The notes: a model not told the origin generated them from the letters alone. A stretch of DNA of 64,000 nt from Flexivirga oryzae (GCF_014190805.1 NZ_JACHVQ010000001.1:124001-188000); one strand, 5' to 3'; positions 17,962-26,936 are shown, counted from the first letter of the stretch. Made by a program: numbers and translations.

Positions 17962-18825
17962 TCAGGCCGGTTGGACGCCCGAGTCGCTGTGGCGTCTGGC
18001 GAGGACGTAGAACCAAGGTGAGCGCGCGACCAAGCTCGCGTCGTCGAGCAGTTGCCCGTCGAAGTCCAACACCGTCGCCGAATCGAATCCGTGGTCGGCC
18101 ACCTCGGTGCGCGCCGCATCGGGGGTGATGTAGTGGACGATCAGGGACCAGCTGTGCGTCGGCATAGTGTCGATCGCCCAGTCACCGTGGTCCTCGAACA
18201 CCGCCGAATTGTGGTGCACGTTCCGGAATCCCGCCAAGTGCTCACCCGGCCGCAGCGCGGCCCGGGCCGCGAAACGCACCGCTCGGTACGGGGTCGGCAG
18301 TTTTCCTGGGGCATGGGTCGGTCCTGCGTGTGCGCCGTAGAACGGCCCGCATCGGTTGAGGGTCGAGTAGATGAGCCGTCCGCCCGGTCGTAGCACGCGC
18401 GCGAACTCGTCCAGCGCTCGTGACCGGTCGTCGTGGTTGAGCGAGTCGATCCCCGCGTTGCTGAAGAAGATCATGTCGAATGAATCGTCCGCGAACGTGA
18501 GCGCGCGTGCATCACCGAGTTGTATGTCGGCCCAGGGGCAGTTCTTCCGAGCGGCTTCGACCATCGCGGGCGCGTAGTCGATGCCGACGTAGTCATGGGT
18601 GAGGAGGCCGACCAGCCAGCTCGTGCGGCCGGCCCCCACTCCCACGTCCAGGATGCGAGTGTCTCGGACCTCGTCGGCCACTTGCTGGATCGCGATCCGC
18701 TCACCGGCATCGTTCCAGTTGAAGTGCTCACTGTAGACAGGGGCGGTGTGTGTCCAGGTGGAACCGTTCGTGTCCGCCGGCATGTGTGCCGTTTGTTGTT
18801 GTTCGTGGTCCGGGCGATCAATCAT
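17962..18825 (-). CDS. Class I SAM-dependent methyltransferase
   Basis: Of 287 residues, motif I is ILDVGVGAGRTSWLVGLL (about residues 58-75), followed by YVGIDYAPAMVEAARKN and then LGDARALTFADDSFDMIFFS. LDEFARVLRPGGRLIYSTL is motif III with the usual RVLRPGG turn. It belongs to the Methyltransf_11/25 group. The acceptor is unknown. It is the most distal gene of the minus-strand cluster that starts near 26.3 kb, 27 bases after the tandem hydrolase. Its product could modify whatever the aminoacyl-carrier pathway makes. Confidence 0.82.
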   Translation of the reverse strand: MIDRPDHEQQQTAHMPADTNGSTWTHTAPVYSEHFNWNDAGERIAIQQVADEVRDTRILDVGVGAGRTSWLVGLLTHDYVGIDYAPAMVEAARKNCPWADIQLGDARALTFADDSFDMIFFSNAGIDSLNHDDRSRALDEFARVLRPGGRLIYSTLNRCGPFYGAHAGPTHAPGKLPTPYRAVRFAARAALRPGEHLAGFRNVHHNSAVFEDHGDWAIDTMPTHSWSLIVHYITPDAARTEVADHGFDSATVLDFDGQLLDDASLVARSPWFYVLARRHSDSGVQPA

Positions 18826-18852
18826 GGTGGCTCCTTGAGCCCGGGGACCGAC

Positions 18853-20502
18853 TCAGCCGCTGGGGAAGCGGTCGACGAGGTCCCGGTGGATGAGGTTGAT
18901 TGCGGCCTGTTGGCCGTCCTGCGTCATGAGCGGATGGTCGATCCGCTCATCGATGTGAAGTCGAAATGCCCCGGCCCGTCTCCATCGCCAGGAGAACAGC
19001 CCGGACCAGAACGCGGACTCCCAGAAGTGCCGGCCGTCGTCCGGGCTCATGACGAGCACGACCGCAGTCCCGCGGCGCACCAGGGCGTGCACCGCGGACA
19101 GCGGTGCGTGCCAGACCGCGAGCTGTCGGTAGACGCGCCACGCGACATACCGTCGCTGGGCTGACGCCGGCGAACGGGGAAGGAACGCGGGATTCGCGGG
19201 TCGGGCAACCCGACGATCGGTGCTGTGCAGGCGTTGCCCACGACTCGTGTCTCGAATCGTCAGGATGACGTTGATCGGATAGACCGCGGCCACCCGGACC
19301 CGCATTGCCGCCTCCAGGGAGCTGTAGGCGCCAGAGCACAGGGATACGAGTGCGATGTCGCCGTCGTCGAAGGTGCTGTCCGACAAAGCATTTGGCAGAT
19401 CGGTGAGCCACTGCGTGCAGTAGAGCTCACCGAATGTCTGACCCGGAAGCGTGGGGCTGTCACCGGTGCCGGACTGGCTCAACCGGACACACCGGAAACC
19501 TTCCGAAGCCAGGTCTCGAGCCATGTCGACCCAGTGTCGGCCGGGTCCGGTCTGCCGGTCGTTGGCCACGTTGACGAAGGTCACGATGGCGGACCGGGTG
19601 CGACGGGCGGGCTCGGTCACGATCCCGAACAGTCCTTGGTCGCCGAGCCGGACGGTCGACTCCCGGATCGGCTCTCTGCGCGTCGGCCGCAATGTCAGGG
19701 ACCGGTGTGGGATGTCCAGCTGCACCGCGCCGCTCGAAACCTCGTGTTGCGCAACCCATTTCACCAATTGCTCGACCGCGTCAATCGGCACGTTGTTCAG
19801 ATCCATCGGCACGTCGAGCATGTCGGACATGCCGGCGCAGGTCTGCCATTCGACCATGTCCGCCGGCGGGAGTCGTTTCTTGAGCCCGCGTGCCGGGGGA
19901 CGGTCGTCGCGGGCCAGCACGAGCACTACGCGACTACTGATGTTTCCGACAATCGTTGCAGGATCGACGGACTGCAGGTCCGCTACTGTTTCAGGCCCGT
20001 ACAGGTACCCGGGGGTCTCGATCGAGCCGTCTTCGTATTCGGCTGTGCCGGGTCTCCGGGCGTAACCCTCGCGCAGCATGCTCTTTCCGCTGCACGGGTC
20101 CCAGAGGACAAGCATGTCCAAGTCGATGACCCCTCTGGCCGCAGCGGTCCCGAGAAGTGTTGCGCCCAGCCGCATTCCGATGCCACCTATGGTGGGGACT
20201 CCGGTGGCGACAAGTGCGTCATACGCATCCTGGACGCTGGTCAGCCAGGCGGGCACACGACCCGGATCGGACCAGTGGCCCATCGAGTCCCCGGTGCCGT
20301 GAAAGTCGAAACGCAGCGAGGCGATGCCCTGCTCGGCCAGGCCCCACGCGGTGCGTCGGATGGTCTCGTGCGCATTGTGCTCCTCCTCTCCGATCGGTGG
20401 GCACAGCAGCACCGCGTAGCTCGCGGCTCCGCTGTCCGGTGTGCAGAACCAGCCGAACAGCGATCGCTCGGCCGGGCCGAACCAGGTGGGCGTGTCGATC
20501 AT
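18853..20502 (-). CDS. Tandem alpha/beta-hydrolase protein
   Basis: The 549 residues form two hydrolase-like halves. The first has LLCPPIGEEEHNAHETIRR, LRFDFHGTGDSMG and GIGMRLGATLLG (about residues 108-119). The second has RSAIVTFVNVANDRQTGPGR, RLSQSGTGDSP and ALVSLCSGAYSS. The first half resembles the hydrolases that accompany exosortase/PEP-CTERM and acyl-carrier clusters. At the nucleophile elbow, where G-x-S-x-G is expected, it reads G-M-R-L-G, so the classical Ser is absent, while the second half keeps a Ser in LCSG. The ATG overlaps the stop of the GH2-like gene (ATGA), implying a coupled function. Confidence 0.72.
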   Translation of the reverse strand: MIDTPTWFGPAERSLFGWFCTPDSGAASYAVLLCPPIGEEEHNAHETIRRTAWGLAEQGIASLRFDFHGTGDSMGHWSDPGRVPAWLTSVQDAYDALVATGVPTIGGIGMRLGATLLGTAAARGVIDLDMLVLWDPCSGKSMLREGYARRPGTAEYEDGSIETPGYLYGPETVADLQSVDPATIVGNISSRVVLVLARDDRPPARGLKKRLPPADMVEWQTCAGMSDMLDVPMDLNNVPIDAVEQLVKWVAQHEVSSGAVQLDIPHRSLTLRPTRREPIRESTVRLGDQGLFGIVTEPARRTRSAIVTFVNVANDRQTGPGRHWVDMARDLASEGFRCVRLSQSGTGDSPTLPGQTFGELYCTQWLTDLPNALSDSTFDDGDIALVSLCSGAYSSLEAAMRVRVAAVYPINVILTIRDTSRGQRLHSTDRRVARPANPAFLPRSPASAQRRYVAWRVYRQLAVWHAPLSAVHALVRRGTAVVLVMSPDDGRHFWESAFWSGLFSWRWRRAGAFRLHIDERIDHPLMTQDGQQAAINLIHRDLVDRFPSG

Positions 20503-22955
20503 GGTGCCACCGCGATCCGCGTTGAGCGGGCAGCGTTCAGCGCCATGACCTCGCCACGCGGCGGGCCGGGCAGGACGTCGGGTCTGGGCTGGAGGCGCAC
20601 CGTCCGAGTAGCGCCGGGCAGCAAGTGGAACCAGCTGTCATCGGGTTGCCACCCGTCGACGTTCACGTGCACCCACTGCGCGAAGCGATCGGTGGAGACA
20701 TCGAGCAGCCAGCAGTCTCCCTCCTCCTGTCGCGCGGTGGCGTCCAGCCCCAGATGCGCGTCCACCGGCCGCAGCCGCGGTCCGGCCAGGAAGCTGGCCT
20801 GCGACACCTCAGATCCGTCCGGCGCAACCAGGGTGACCGCGACGACGTCGTACGCCGGGGGCCCGAAACGGTGGATGTAGCTGATGTCACGAAACTCGCC
20901 GAGCGCGGTCATCAGGTCGACCGTCGTGCCTGGAACGGGCGCCTGCACAGGCAGCGTGAGCGATTCGCCGATGTGTCCGCCGTCGCTCACCAGGTCGACC
21001 CGCAGCTGACCCTCCCATGAACGCGGCCCGTCGTTCGCGATGTGTATGGCGAGGCCGTTGACGCCCTCGTTGGTGAGCATGACCGCAACCGGCTCCATCA
21101 GCCGTCGCATGACGTACCACGGCGCCTTCGGGCGTCCATGTCCGTCGACGATGCCGATGCCACCACCGAATCCCACGTCGTGGCCCTCGAACACGATTGA
21201 GCCGGCGCACGAGGAATCGGGACGTCGCCACTCGGACAAGACGTCCTCGAAGACAGTCGCCACTGTCGCACGCGCCACAGCTGCTGCATGGCTACCGTCG
21301 GCGCGTCGCAACTCGATCGGGTCAAGGCCGAACAGGTGCCTGGTATACCACTCCCGGATGTCCTCCAGATCCCATGATGATTGGGCATCCCTGTGAATCA
21401 AGGCTTTCCATGCCGGATGGTGGCCGAGACGGCGCTGTGCGACGACACCTTCGATGCTGTCCATCGGCTCTGCGGGGCAGGCCATGCAGAGGCATTCAGA
21501 CGCGAAGCGCACTCCGGCACGGCGAGCGTCGGTCGTCGGCTGCAGATAGGCGCCGACGCCGTAGTAGTGGGACGGACCTGCGTTGACCATGCTCGGCAAC
21601 GGGCTTCCACTGGGTGAACTGCTCACGTAGGGCGTCCCTGGTGCGTGTTCAGCGACGAGTCTCGGGATGAGAGTGGCGGCGACCGGCGCAACCCACTTCT
21701 CCGGCGGCAACCCCAGATAGGCAGCCTGCTCCTCGGCGTCGCTGCTGCCGCACACCACGGCAAGGCTGGGTCGACCCCCGAACGACTCGAGCAGCTGACG
21801 CACCTCTTCAGCCAGCGTGGCATTGAAGTCGTCCTCATCGGGAGCGTCGAAGAAGGCGAACATGCAGTCCTGCCAGATCAACAGACCCAGTTCGTCGCAC
21901 AGATCGAGGAATCCGGCGCTCGGGTAAACGCCGGTGCCGCTGACTCGGATCACGTTGTGGTTGCCGTCGCGCACCGTCTCCAGGTGCCTACGCAGATCAC
22001 CGTCACACAACGACACCGGGTCGGTCGGTGACCAGCAGGCGCCGCGCGCGAAGATCGGAATATCGTTGACACGCAACGTGAATGCGCCGTCGGAGCGGTC
22101 CACTGCGACGGTGCGGAAGCCCACGCGGCCGATGTGGAATTCGGCGCTTCCAGCCGTGACGATCACGTCATACAACGGCTGAGTGCCGTGGGTGTGCGGC
22201 CACCAGCGCTCGACGCGGGGGAGGGTGATGCTTCCGGTCGCCGTCACCGTGCCCTGGTGTCCGGCGACGTCCAGCGGTGCCTCCGCGTCGCCGACCTGGA
22301 CGGTCACGTCGGCGGACCGGTCGATGCCGAGCAGCTCGACGACGACCTGCACCGTCCCGGACCCGTCGTCGGCGCATTCGGTACGTAGTCGGCTGGACCG
22401 TAGTTGCGGGTGACCGCAGTGCCGCAAGGTGATCGGTCGCCACGGACCGACGGGTGCGGGGGACTGCACGCCCCCGATCTGGCGGCCGAGGAGTGAGGTG
22501 CGGACCCAGCGGAGGTTCTGATGCACCAGATCGGGGCTCTTCCAGCGTGGCCTCGGGCGGCGCCGCGCGAGCAGTGGTTGCAGCGACCGGCAGTGCACCA
22601 GCAGCGTGTGCCGACCCTTCGTCAGGTGCAGGTCGAGGTTGTGTGCGATGAACATGTTGCACTCGTCGAGGACGACGTCGTCGTCGACCAGGACCTCGTA
22701 GAAGGTGGCGACACCGCCGATGGACAGGGCGTGTTGGCCAGCCGACTCGACGGTGAATTCGCAATGCCACCACCAGTCGTCAGCATCGTAGGTCCGATTG
22801 AGAGCACCGGGGTCACCGATATCTCTCAGCGCCTGTGCTGCGGTGCCGGGGACCGGTGCGATCACCCAGCCGAGTTCAGGGGCTTGGGTGGAGCCTGCGC
22901 CGGCTCGGGCACACTCCCAGGAGACCTCGGCGAGCAGGTCGGGCGCGGCGTTCAC
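20499..22955 (-). CDS. Glycoside hydrolase family 2-like protein with altered acid/base motif
   Basis: Counting from a GTG at 22955 that overlaps the upstream stop (GTGA), the product has about 818 residues; the frame stays open 100 codons further but that part lacks homology. Domain order is typical of beta-mannosidase-like GH2: a sugar-binding jelly roll, an Ig-like domain around residues 190-280, and a TIM barrel with RVGFRTVAVDR and FARGACWSPTDP. At about residue 402 the expected C-G-N-N-E acid/base motif reads CGSSDAEEQ; the candidate nucleophile is in RFASECLC (about residue 487). Activity may therefore be altered or lost. It sits inside an aminoacyl-carrier operon rather than a sugar-uptake locus. 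Confidence 0.75.
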   Translation of the reverse strand: MNAAPDLLAEVSWECARAGAGSTQAPELGWVIAPVPGTAAQALRDIGDPGALNRTYDADDWWWHCEFTVESAGQHALSIGGVATFYEVLVDDDVVLDECNMFIAHNLDLHLTKGRHTLLVHCRSLQPLLARRRPRPRWKSPDLVHQNLRWVRTSLLGRQIGGVQSPAPVGPWRPITLRHCGHPQLRSSRLRTECADDGSGTVQVVVELLGIDRSADVTVQVGDAEAPLDVAGHQGTVTATGSITLPRVERWWPHTHGTQPLYDVIVTAGSAEFHIGRVGFRTVAVDRSDGAFTLRVNDIPIFARGACWSPTDPVSLCDGDLRRHLETVRDGNHNVIRVSGTGVYPSAGFLDLCDELGLLIWQDCMFAFFDAPDEDDFNATLAEEVRQLLESFGGRPSLAVVCGSSDAEEQAAYLGLPPEKWVAPVAATLIPRLVAEHAPGTPYVSSSPSGSPLPSMVNAGPSHYYGVGAYLQPTTDARRAGVRFASECLCMACPAEPMDSIEGVVAQRRLGHHPAWKALIHRDAQSSWDLEDIREWYTRHLFGLDPIELRRADGSHAAAVARATVATVFEDVLSEWRRPDSSCAGSIVFEGHDVGFGGGIGIVDGHGRPKAPWYVMRRLMEPVAVMLTNEGVNGLAIHIANDGPRSWEGQLRVDLVSDGGHIGESLTLPVQAPVPGTTVDLMTALGEFRDISYIHRFGPPAYDVVAVTLVAPDGSEVSQASFLAGPRLRPVDAHLGLDATARQEEGDCWLLDVSTDRFAQWVHVNVDGWQPDDSWFHLLPGATRTVRLQPRPDVLPGPPRGEVMALNAARSTRIAVAP

Positions 22956-23929
22956 GGCCCGGCCAATGCGCTGGTGAGCGACTGCGCGCTGTCCCACTCC
23001 TCTGCCATCTGTTGCATGATCGGCGAGAGGTCGATCTGCCGCCCCCTCGCGGCGCGAGCAAGAGCGAATTGCAGCGCCTTGGCCTGTTCGGCCAGATTTG
23101 TCCAGTGTCGCGATGCTTCTTTGGCCTCGGCTGCGCCCCCATGATCGGTGAGCCAGGACAGGAAGGAAGCTGCGGTTTCCGCGCACGCACCGCATTGCCT
23201 GACGGTGCCGAACGCCCAGAGGTGGAACTTCTCCGGGGGCTGATCGCGCAACCATCGCAGGTCACGCACTGTGCGCTCAGCCATTCGGGTGATCGGGTTG
23301 TCGCCGGGCCGTTTTGCCACGTGCTCGGCCAGGAGTGTGTGCGCCATGTCCACTGCGTCGTCGTCGGTGAGGTGATGCACCGAGTCGAGCCGGATGATTT
23401 CGGTGTATGGCGGTAGCGCCGGTTCGGCGTGGGCTCCGCGGCGGAAGATCCCGTCGAAGTCATCACCGGTCAACTCGAAGTAGCCGGCGTTGTGGAAGTA
23501 GCCGAGGAAGCGGCCCTGCACGTCAACGGCATTGGGCACGATCGTGGATTTCACGTGCTCTATTTGGTAGGAGACCCCATGGGTGTCCGGTAGGTAGAAG
23601 GAGTCCGCCTCGACCGTCATCAGGCGGCCGAGCTCGAGTTGCTCGACCACGTGCTCCAGCACACCGCGCCACGGGTTCATCTCGTGGACGTCGATGCCGT
23701 AGGCCCGTCTCAGGTCCGCCTCCGGATACTTGAAGAACGTCCACTGGTCGCCTTCGAAGTCCGTGCTGATCGCGAACGCCCCCGCAACCATCGGGTCGAG
23801 TCCGAGACTGTGCAGCAGTTCCAGCCACACGTCGACGTAGCAGTTGGTTTCGGTCCAGATCCGCTCGGTCGAGTGCAACGGGTGTGTCTGATAACCATCG
23901 CCCGTCAGCGGCAGCAGTCTGGTGGTCAT
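22952..23929 (-). CDS. DUF1839 family protein
   Basis: This 325-residue soluble protein has ETNCYVDVWLELLHSLGLDP, FEGDQWTFFKYPEADLR and EADSFYLPDTHGVSYQIEHV. Those segments I recognise as DUF1839, a family of unknown function repeatedly found beside amino acid:carrier protein ligases. A C-terminal helical half (about residues 200-320) is rich in Ala and Glu. The start ATG overlaps the stop of the ligase gene and its stop overlaps the GH2-like start, so it is translated in lock-step with both. It could act on the aminoacyl-carrier thioester (transfer or release), which is inference only. Confidence 0.75.
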   Translation of the reverse strand: MTTRLLPLTGDGYQTHPLHSTERIWTETNCYVDVWLELLHSLGLDPMVAGAFAISTDFEGDQWTFFKYPEADLRRAYGIDVHEMNPWRGVLEHVVEQLELGRLMTVEADSFYLPDTHGVSYQIEHVKSTIVPNAVDVQGRFLGYFHNAGYFELTGDDFDGIFRRGAHAEPALPPYTEIIRLDSVHHLTDDDAVDMAHTLLAEHVAKRPGDNPITRMAERTVRDLRWLRDQPPEKFHLWAFGTVRQCGACAETAASFLSWLTDHGGAAEAKEASRHWTNLAEQAKALQFALARAARGRQIDLSPIMQQMAEEWDSAQSLTSALAGP

Positions 23930-24861
23930 ATACCCAACTGAGATCGAACGTCTGCGGACCAGGTCTGCACATCGAGGCCGTGGGTCTTCAGCAACGCCAG
24001 GGTGATCCGTTCCAATCCGAAGCCGATACAGGCCGAGTGGGCTGTCTCGCCGTCAGCCGTCCGGATCTCGAACGGCACACCGAAGTGGTCCATGTGGTAG
24101 TTGCCGGAGGCGATCGCGGTGGGGAACTCCTCGGACGTGACCGGGCAGACGATCTCGAACTTCAGCGCGGTCTCGCGCTGGTTCACCGCCAGGATCCGGC
24201 CGGCCCGTCCGAAGAAGGGATCGTTCGCAACGACCTTCGTGACCGGCAGACCGAGTGTGCTGAGGATCGACAAGGCGGTCGCCAACCACTCCTCGCGGTG
24301 CGCGATGCAGTCGTCCGGTGCACCGACGGCGACGAACTCGTGCTGGCGGAAGATCTGCATCCTGGCAGGGTCGACGCTCGGCTCGTGGCGGAAACAGAAG
24401 CCTTGTACCTCCATCCGCCTCCCACCCTCGGGCAGGGTCCCGGTGAGACTCGGATAGAGCGGGTGGCACGCCGCCGAGCACAGCATCACTTCGGCGGGTG
24501 TGAGGTACTGGGTCCAGTCCTCGCCCTCGTCCAGTGCGCGGAGCAGGTCAGCGTGATCGCGGTCGTTGCCCACGAAGGTGTCGACGGAACCGGTCAGGTC
24601 GGGGAATGAGCGCAGATAGTCGCTGCGCACGAAGACGTCTCGCGGCAACACCGGCGGGAAGAACAGTAGTGGCTCGTAGCGGCCGGCCCCGGCGGCACCG
24701 ACCAGTCGCTCGATACCACGCACGATCGACTCGAACACGGCGGAACGCTGATAGAGACCGTCCACCGAGGTGCGGACCAGGATCCCTGCCTCGACCAAGT
24801 CGGAGCGGAATGCCTCCTGCGCGACGACGCGATCATCCGTGACAACACTTGGATCGGTCAT
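23926..24861 (-). CDS. Amino acid:[carrier protein] ligase (atypical class II SerRS homologue)
   Basis: The 311-residue protein is a stand-alone class II aminoacyl-tRNA-synthetase catalytic core without a tRNA-binding arm. Motif 2 is at about 157-177 (FCFRHEPS, then RMQIFRQHEFV) and motif 3 at 280-286 (GFGLERI). Cys128 (VMLCSAACHP) and Cys278 (SACIGFG), with an intervening Glu, are in position to hold the active-site zinc seen in this family. Characterised relatives from Bradyrhizobium and Agrobacterium activate small amino acids with ATP and load them onto the phosphopantetheine of a dedicated carrier protein. The carrier gene is two genes upstream. The overlap with the DUF1839 gene supports a pathway role. 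Confidence 0.87.
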   Translation of the reverse strand: MTDPSVVTDDRVVAQEAFRSDLVEAGILVRTSVDGLYQRSAVFESIVRGIERLVGAAGAGRYEPLLFFPPVLPRDVFVRSDYLRSFPDLTGSVDTFVGNDRDHADLLRALDEGEDWTQYLTPAEVMLCSAACHPLYPSLTGTLPEGGRRMEVQGFCFRHEPSVDPARMQIFRQHEFVAVGAPDDCIAHREEWLATALSILSTLGLPVTKVVANDPFFGRAGRILAVNQRETALKFEIVCPVTSEEFPTAIASGNYHMDHFGVPFEIRTADGETAHSACIGFGLERITLALLKTHGLDVQTWSADVRSQLGI

Positions 24862-24864
24862 GGC

Positions 24865-26043
24865 TCACCCCCGTGAAACGAGCAGCAGTTGGGCGTTGTT
24901 GGCGTTGATCCGGTCGTTGTTGACCATCAGCTGGGCGCCGTAGGCGTCTCGCAGCAGCCGCCCCAGGGTGAATGGGCTGTGGTTCGCGTAGCCCGCCATA
25001 CCGCAGATCAACAGGGCCCGCTGGACCACGTCGACCACGAGGGTGGACGCCGAGACCTTCAGGGAATTCATGTTGATCGCAAACCCGATGGAGGTGGTCC
25101 GCGACGGATCGTTGGATATTGCCATGTACCGGTCGCGCGCCGCGATCACCAGGTCCTGGAACTGCTGGAGCACGTTCGTCAGCTCGGCCAGCCGTAGCGC
25201 GTTCGGCGGTGTCACGTCGGGGTTCTTGCGCGCCGCGGCCTGCACGAACCGCCGCGCCTTGTCGCTGGCTGCGCTCGCGATCCCGAACCACAGCGACGAC
25301 CACAGGATGTGTGACACCGGGAGCATTGTCTGGGAGGAAATGTCGCCGTAGGCGACCGGGAGCACGTCGGCGGCGTCACCGCTCACGGTCAGCACGAACC
25401 CGAGGCTGCAGGTGCCTCGGAACCCGAGTGCGTCCCATCCGGACTTCGGCTCGAGAGTGAAGTTTTCCTTACGGCACAGGACGAGCGCCTGGTCGTTCGG
25501 GGGGCTGCTCGGCGTGCGGCGAGCGGTCGCGAGGATGGCGTCGGCGTACTGTCCATAGGAGATCACCGGCGCCTGCTTGGTCAGCGAGAACCGGTCGCCG
25601 TCTGTCTCGACGGCGCAACTGCTGTTTCGGACGTTTCCGCCGATGCCGACTTCAGTTGTCGCAGAGGCGAGGAGCAAGCCTTCGGACGCGATCCGGCGGG
25701 TGAACTCTCGCAGCGTGTCGTTGTCACCGTGACGGACCAGGCAGGCCACCTGGATCTGATGCATCGCGTAGACCATGGCGGCGGAGGAGCAGCCTTTGGC
25801 GAGTTCGGTCACCGACCGCGCGACGTCCTCGAGTGACCAACCCAGCCCACCATCCTCGGTCGGGATGAGCGCGGCGAGCATGCCGGCCTCCCGCAACGCA
25901 TCGATCACTTCACTCGGGAAGCGGGATTCCTGATCAACTGACTCCGCCGTCGGTGCGGCGACAGTTGAGGCAATGGTCGCCGCGATGTCGGCCGGCGACT
26001 GCGCCGGTGACTCGTGGGTCACTGCGTCGAGGGTGCTGGACAT
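24865..26043 (-). CDS. Acyl-CoA dehydrogenase-like flavoprotein
   Basis: About 392 residues with the acyl-CoA dehydrogenase layout. The N-terminal helical domain has FPSEVIDALREAGMLAALIP and GGLGWSLEDVARSVTELA. The middle beta domain has LLLASATTEVGIGGNVRNS and a C-terminal helical domain ends LGRLLRDAYGAQLMVNN. Flavin dehydrogenases of this type also oxidise aminoacyl groups on carrier proteins in natural-product pathways. I place the start at the ATG at 26043 with AGGAGA upstream; an ATG at 26061 overlaps the carrier stop (ATGA) and is a close alternative. The catalytic base cannot be assigned by eye. It lies 3 bases before the ligase gene. Confidence 0.83.
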   Translation of the reverse strand: MSSTLDAVTHESPAQSPADIAATIASTVAAPTAESVDQESRFPSEVIDALREAGMLAALIPTEDGGLGWSLEDVARSVTELAKGCSSAAMVYAMHQIQVACLVRHGDNDTLREFTRRIASEGLLLASATTEVGIGGNVRNSSCAVETDGDRFSLTKQAPVISYGQYADAILATARRTPSSPPNDQALVLCRKENFTLEPKSGWDALGFRGTCSLGFVLTVSGDAADVLPVAYGDISSQTMLPVSHILWSSLWFGIASAASDKARRFVQAAARKNPDVTPPNALRLAELTNVLQQFQDLVIAARDRYMAISNDPSRTTSIGFAINMNSLKVSASTLVVDVVQRALLICGMAGYANHSPFTLGRLLRDAYGAQLMVNNDRINANNAQLLLVSRG

Positions 26044-26057
26044 GGCGTCTCCTGAAC

Positions 26058-26312
26058 TCATGCAGGCAGTTGTGACGGGTCGCTGAGGGTTTGCAGTGCA
26101 GCCTCGATCGCTGCGATTGATTCGAAGGTGCTCTTGCGCAGCATCGAATCGGGGAACTCGATGTCGAACTCGTCTTCGAGGCCGAGCATGACGTTGACGC
26201 TGGCGTGCGACGTGAGACCTGCGCGGTAGAGGTCGTCGTTGGGGCCGAGGCTTTCTACCGGATTGGGTAGTCGTCCGTAGGCGGCCAGTACCTCCTTGAT
26301 CCGCTCTTCCAT
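26058..26312 (-). CDS. Acyl/aminoacyl carrier protein
   Basis: An 84-residue acidic protein with the four-helix carrier profile: LGPNDDLYRAGLTSHASVNV places the phosphopantetheine serine at residue 35, with the helix II continuation VMLGLEDEFDIEFPDSML. The usual DSL motif is replaced by LTS, as in carriers that partner with amino acid:carrier protein ligases rather than fatty-acid synthase. It heads the minus-strand operon that continues into the dehydrogenase and the ligase. Holo-formation would come from the AcpS-like enzyme encoded 156 bases upstream on the same strand. Confidence 0.85.
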   Translation of the reverse strand: MEERIKEVLAAYGRLPNPVESLGPNDDLYRAGLTSHASVNVMLGLEDEFDIEFPDSMLRKSTFESIAAIEAALQTLSDPSQLPA

Positions 26313-26468
26313 AACTATGTCCTCCCTGGTCTAAATGTGCTGGGTGTTGGATATTCGCACGGCGCACCTCTGGTCGAGTGAATCCGCGTCAATCGTATGG
26401 CGATCGGTGTCGCCGTCGGGTCGAATTTTCGGAAACTGCCGAGCGTGAGCAATATTCACACCATTTGT

Positions 26469-26936
26469 TCAGGATGCAGTTCGTCGGCGCTCGATGCCGA
26501 CGACCGTAGCGACCGCCACGGGTCCGTCGTGGGAGACGGACACTTGAAGGTCGATCAAGGCGCTCTCATCGGCGATCTCCTTGGCGGCGCCGGTCAACTG
26601 CACGCTCAGCCACCCCCCGGGCATGCTGACGATCTCGATGTCGCGCCACTCCGGGATGATCGCCGTCGGCCGGAGCGCCTTGAGCAGCGCCTCTTTCGCG
26701 CTGAAGCGGGCTGCCAGGCCGGGAGCGATCAGATTGGGCTCCGCGTCATACCCGCCACATGCCACGACCTCCTGCGTGGTGAAGACCCGGTCGAGGTAGC
26801 GGCGCCCGTGTCGACGGACCGACGCCTCGATGTCGGCAATGACTTGGACATCCGTTCCGACGCGCAGGCCGAAGGCAGGCACGAGGCATTCCGAATCGGC
26901 GGCCGTCGGCCGCGGCGGGCTGTCTGTCCCGGTCAT
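26469..26936 (-). CDS. AcpS-type holo-[carrier protein] synthase
   Basis: The protein has 155 residues. LRVGTDVQVIADIEASV holds the metal-binding Asp near the start. FTTQEVVACGG and AARFSAKEALLKAL (the conserved W/F-x-x-KEA-xK signature, with catalytic Glu and Lys) follow, and LQVSVSHDGPVAVATVV closes the fold. It moves 4'-phosphopantetheine from CoA to the Ser of a carrier protein. It probably serves the carrier protein immediately downstream, which may not be recognised by the cell's fatty-acid AcpS. It is divergent from the phosphatase gene at 27192. Confidence 0.85.
   Translation of the reverse strand: MTGTDSPPRPTAADSECLVPAFGLRVGTDVQVIADIEASVRRHGRRYLDRVFTTQEVVACGGYDAEPNLIAPGLAARFSAKEALLKALRPTAIIPEWRDIEIVSMPGGWLSVQLTGAAKEIADESALIDLQVSVSHDGPVAVATVVGIERRRTAS

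Noticed and set aside
19225..20880. A 551-codon plus-strand open frame
   Set aside because: It is antisense to the tandem hydrolase and GH2-like genes and shows no domain.
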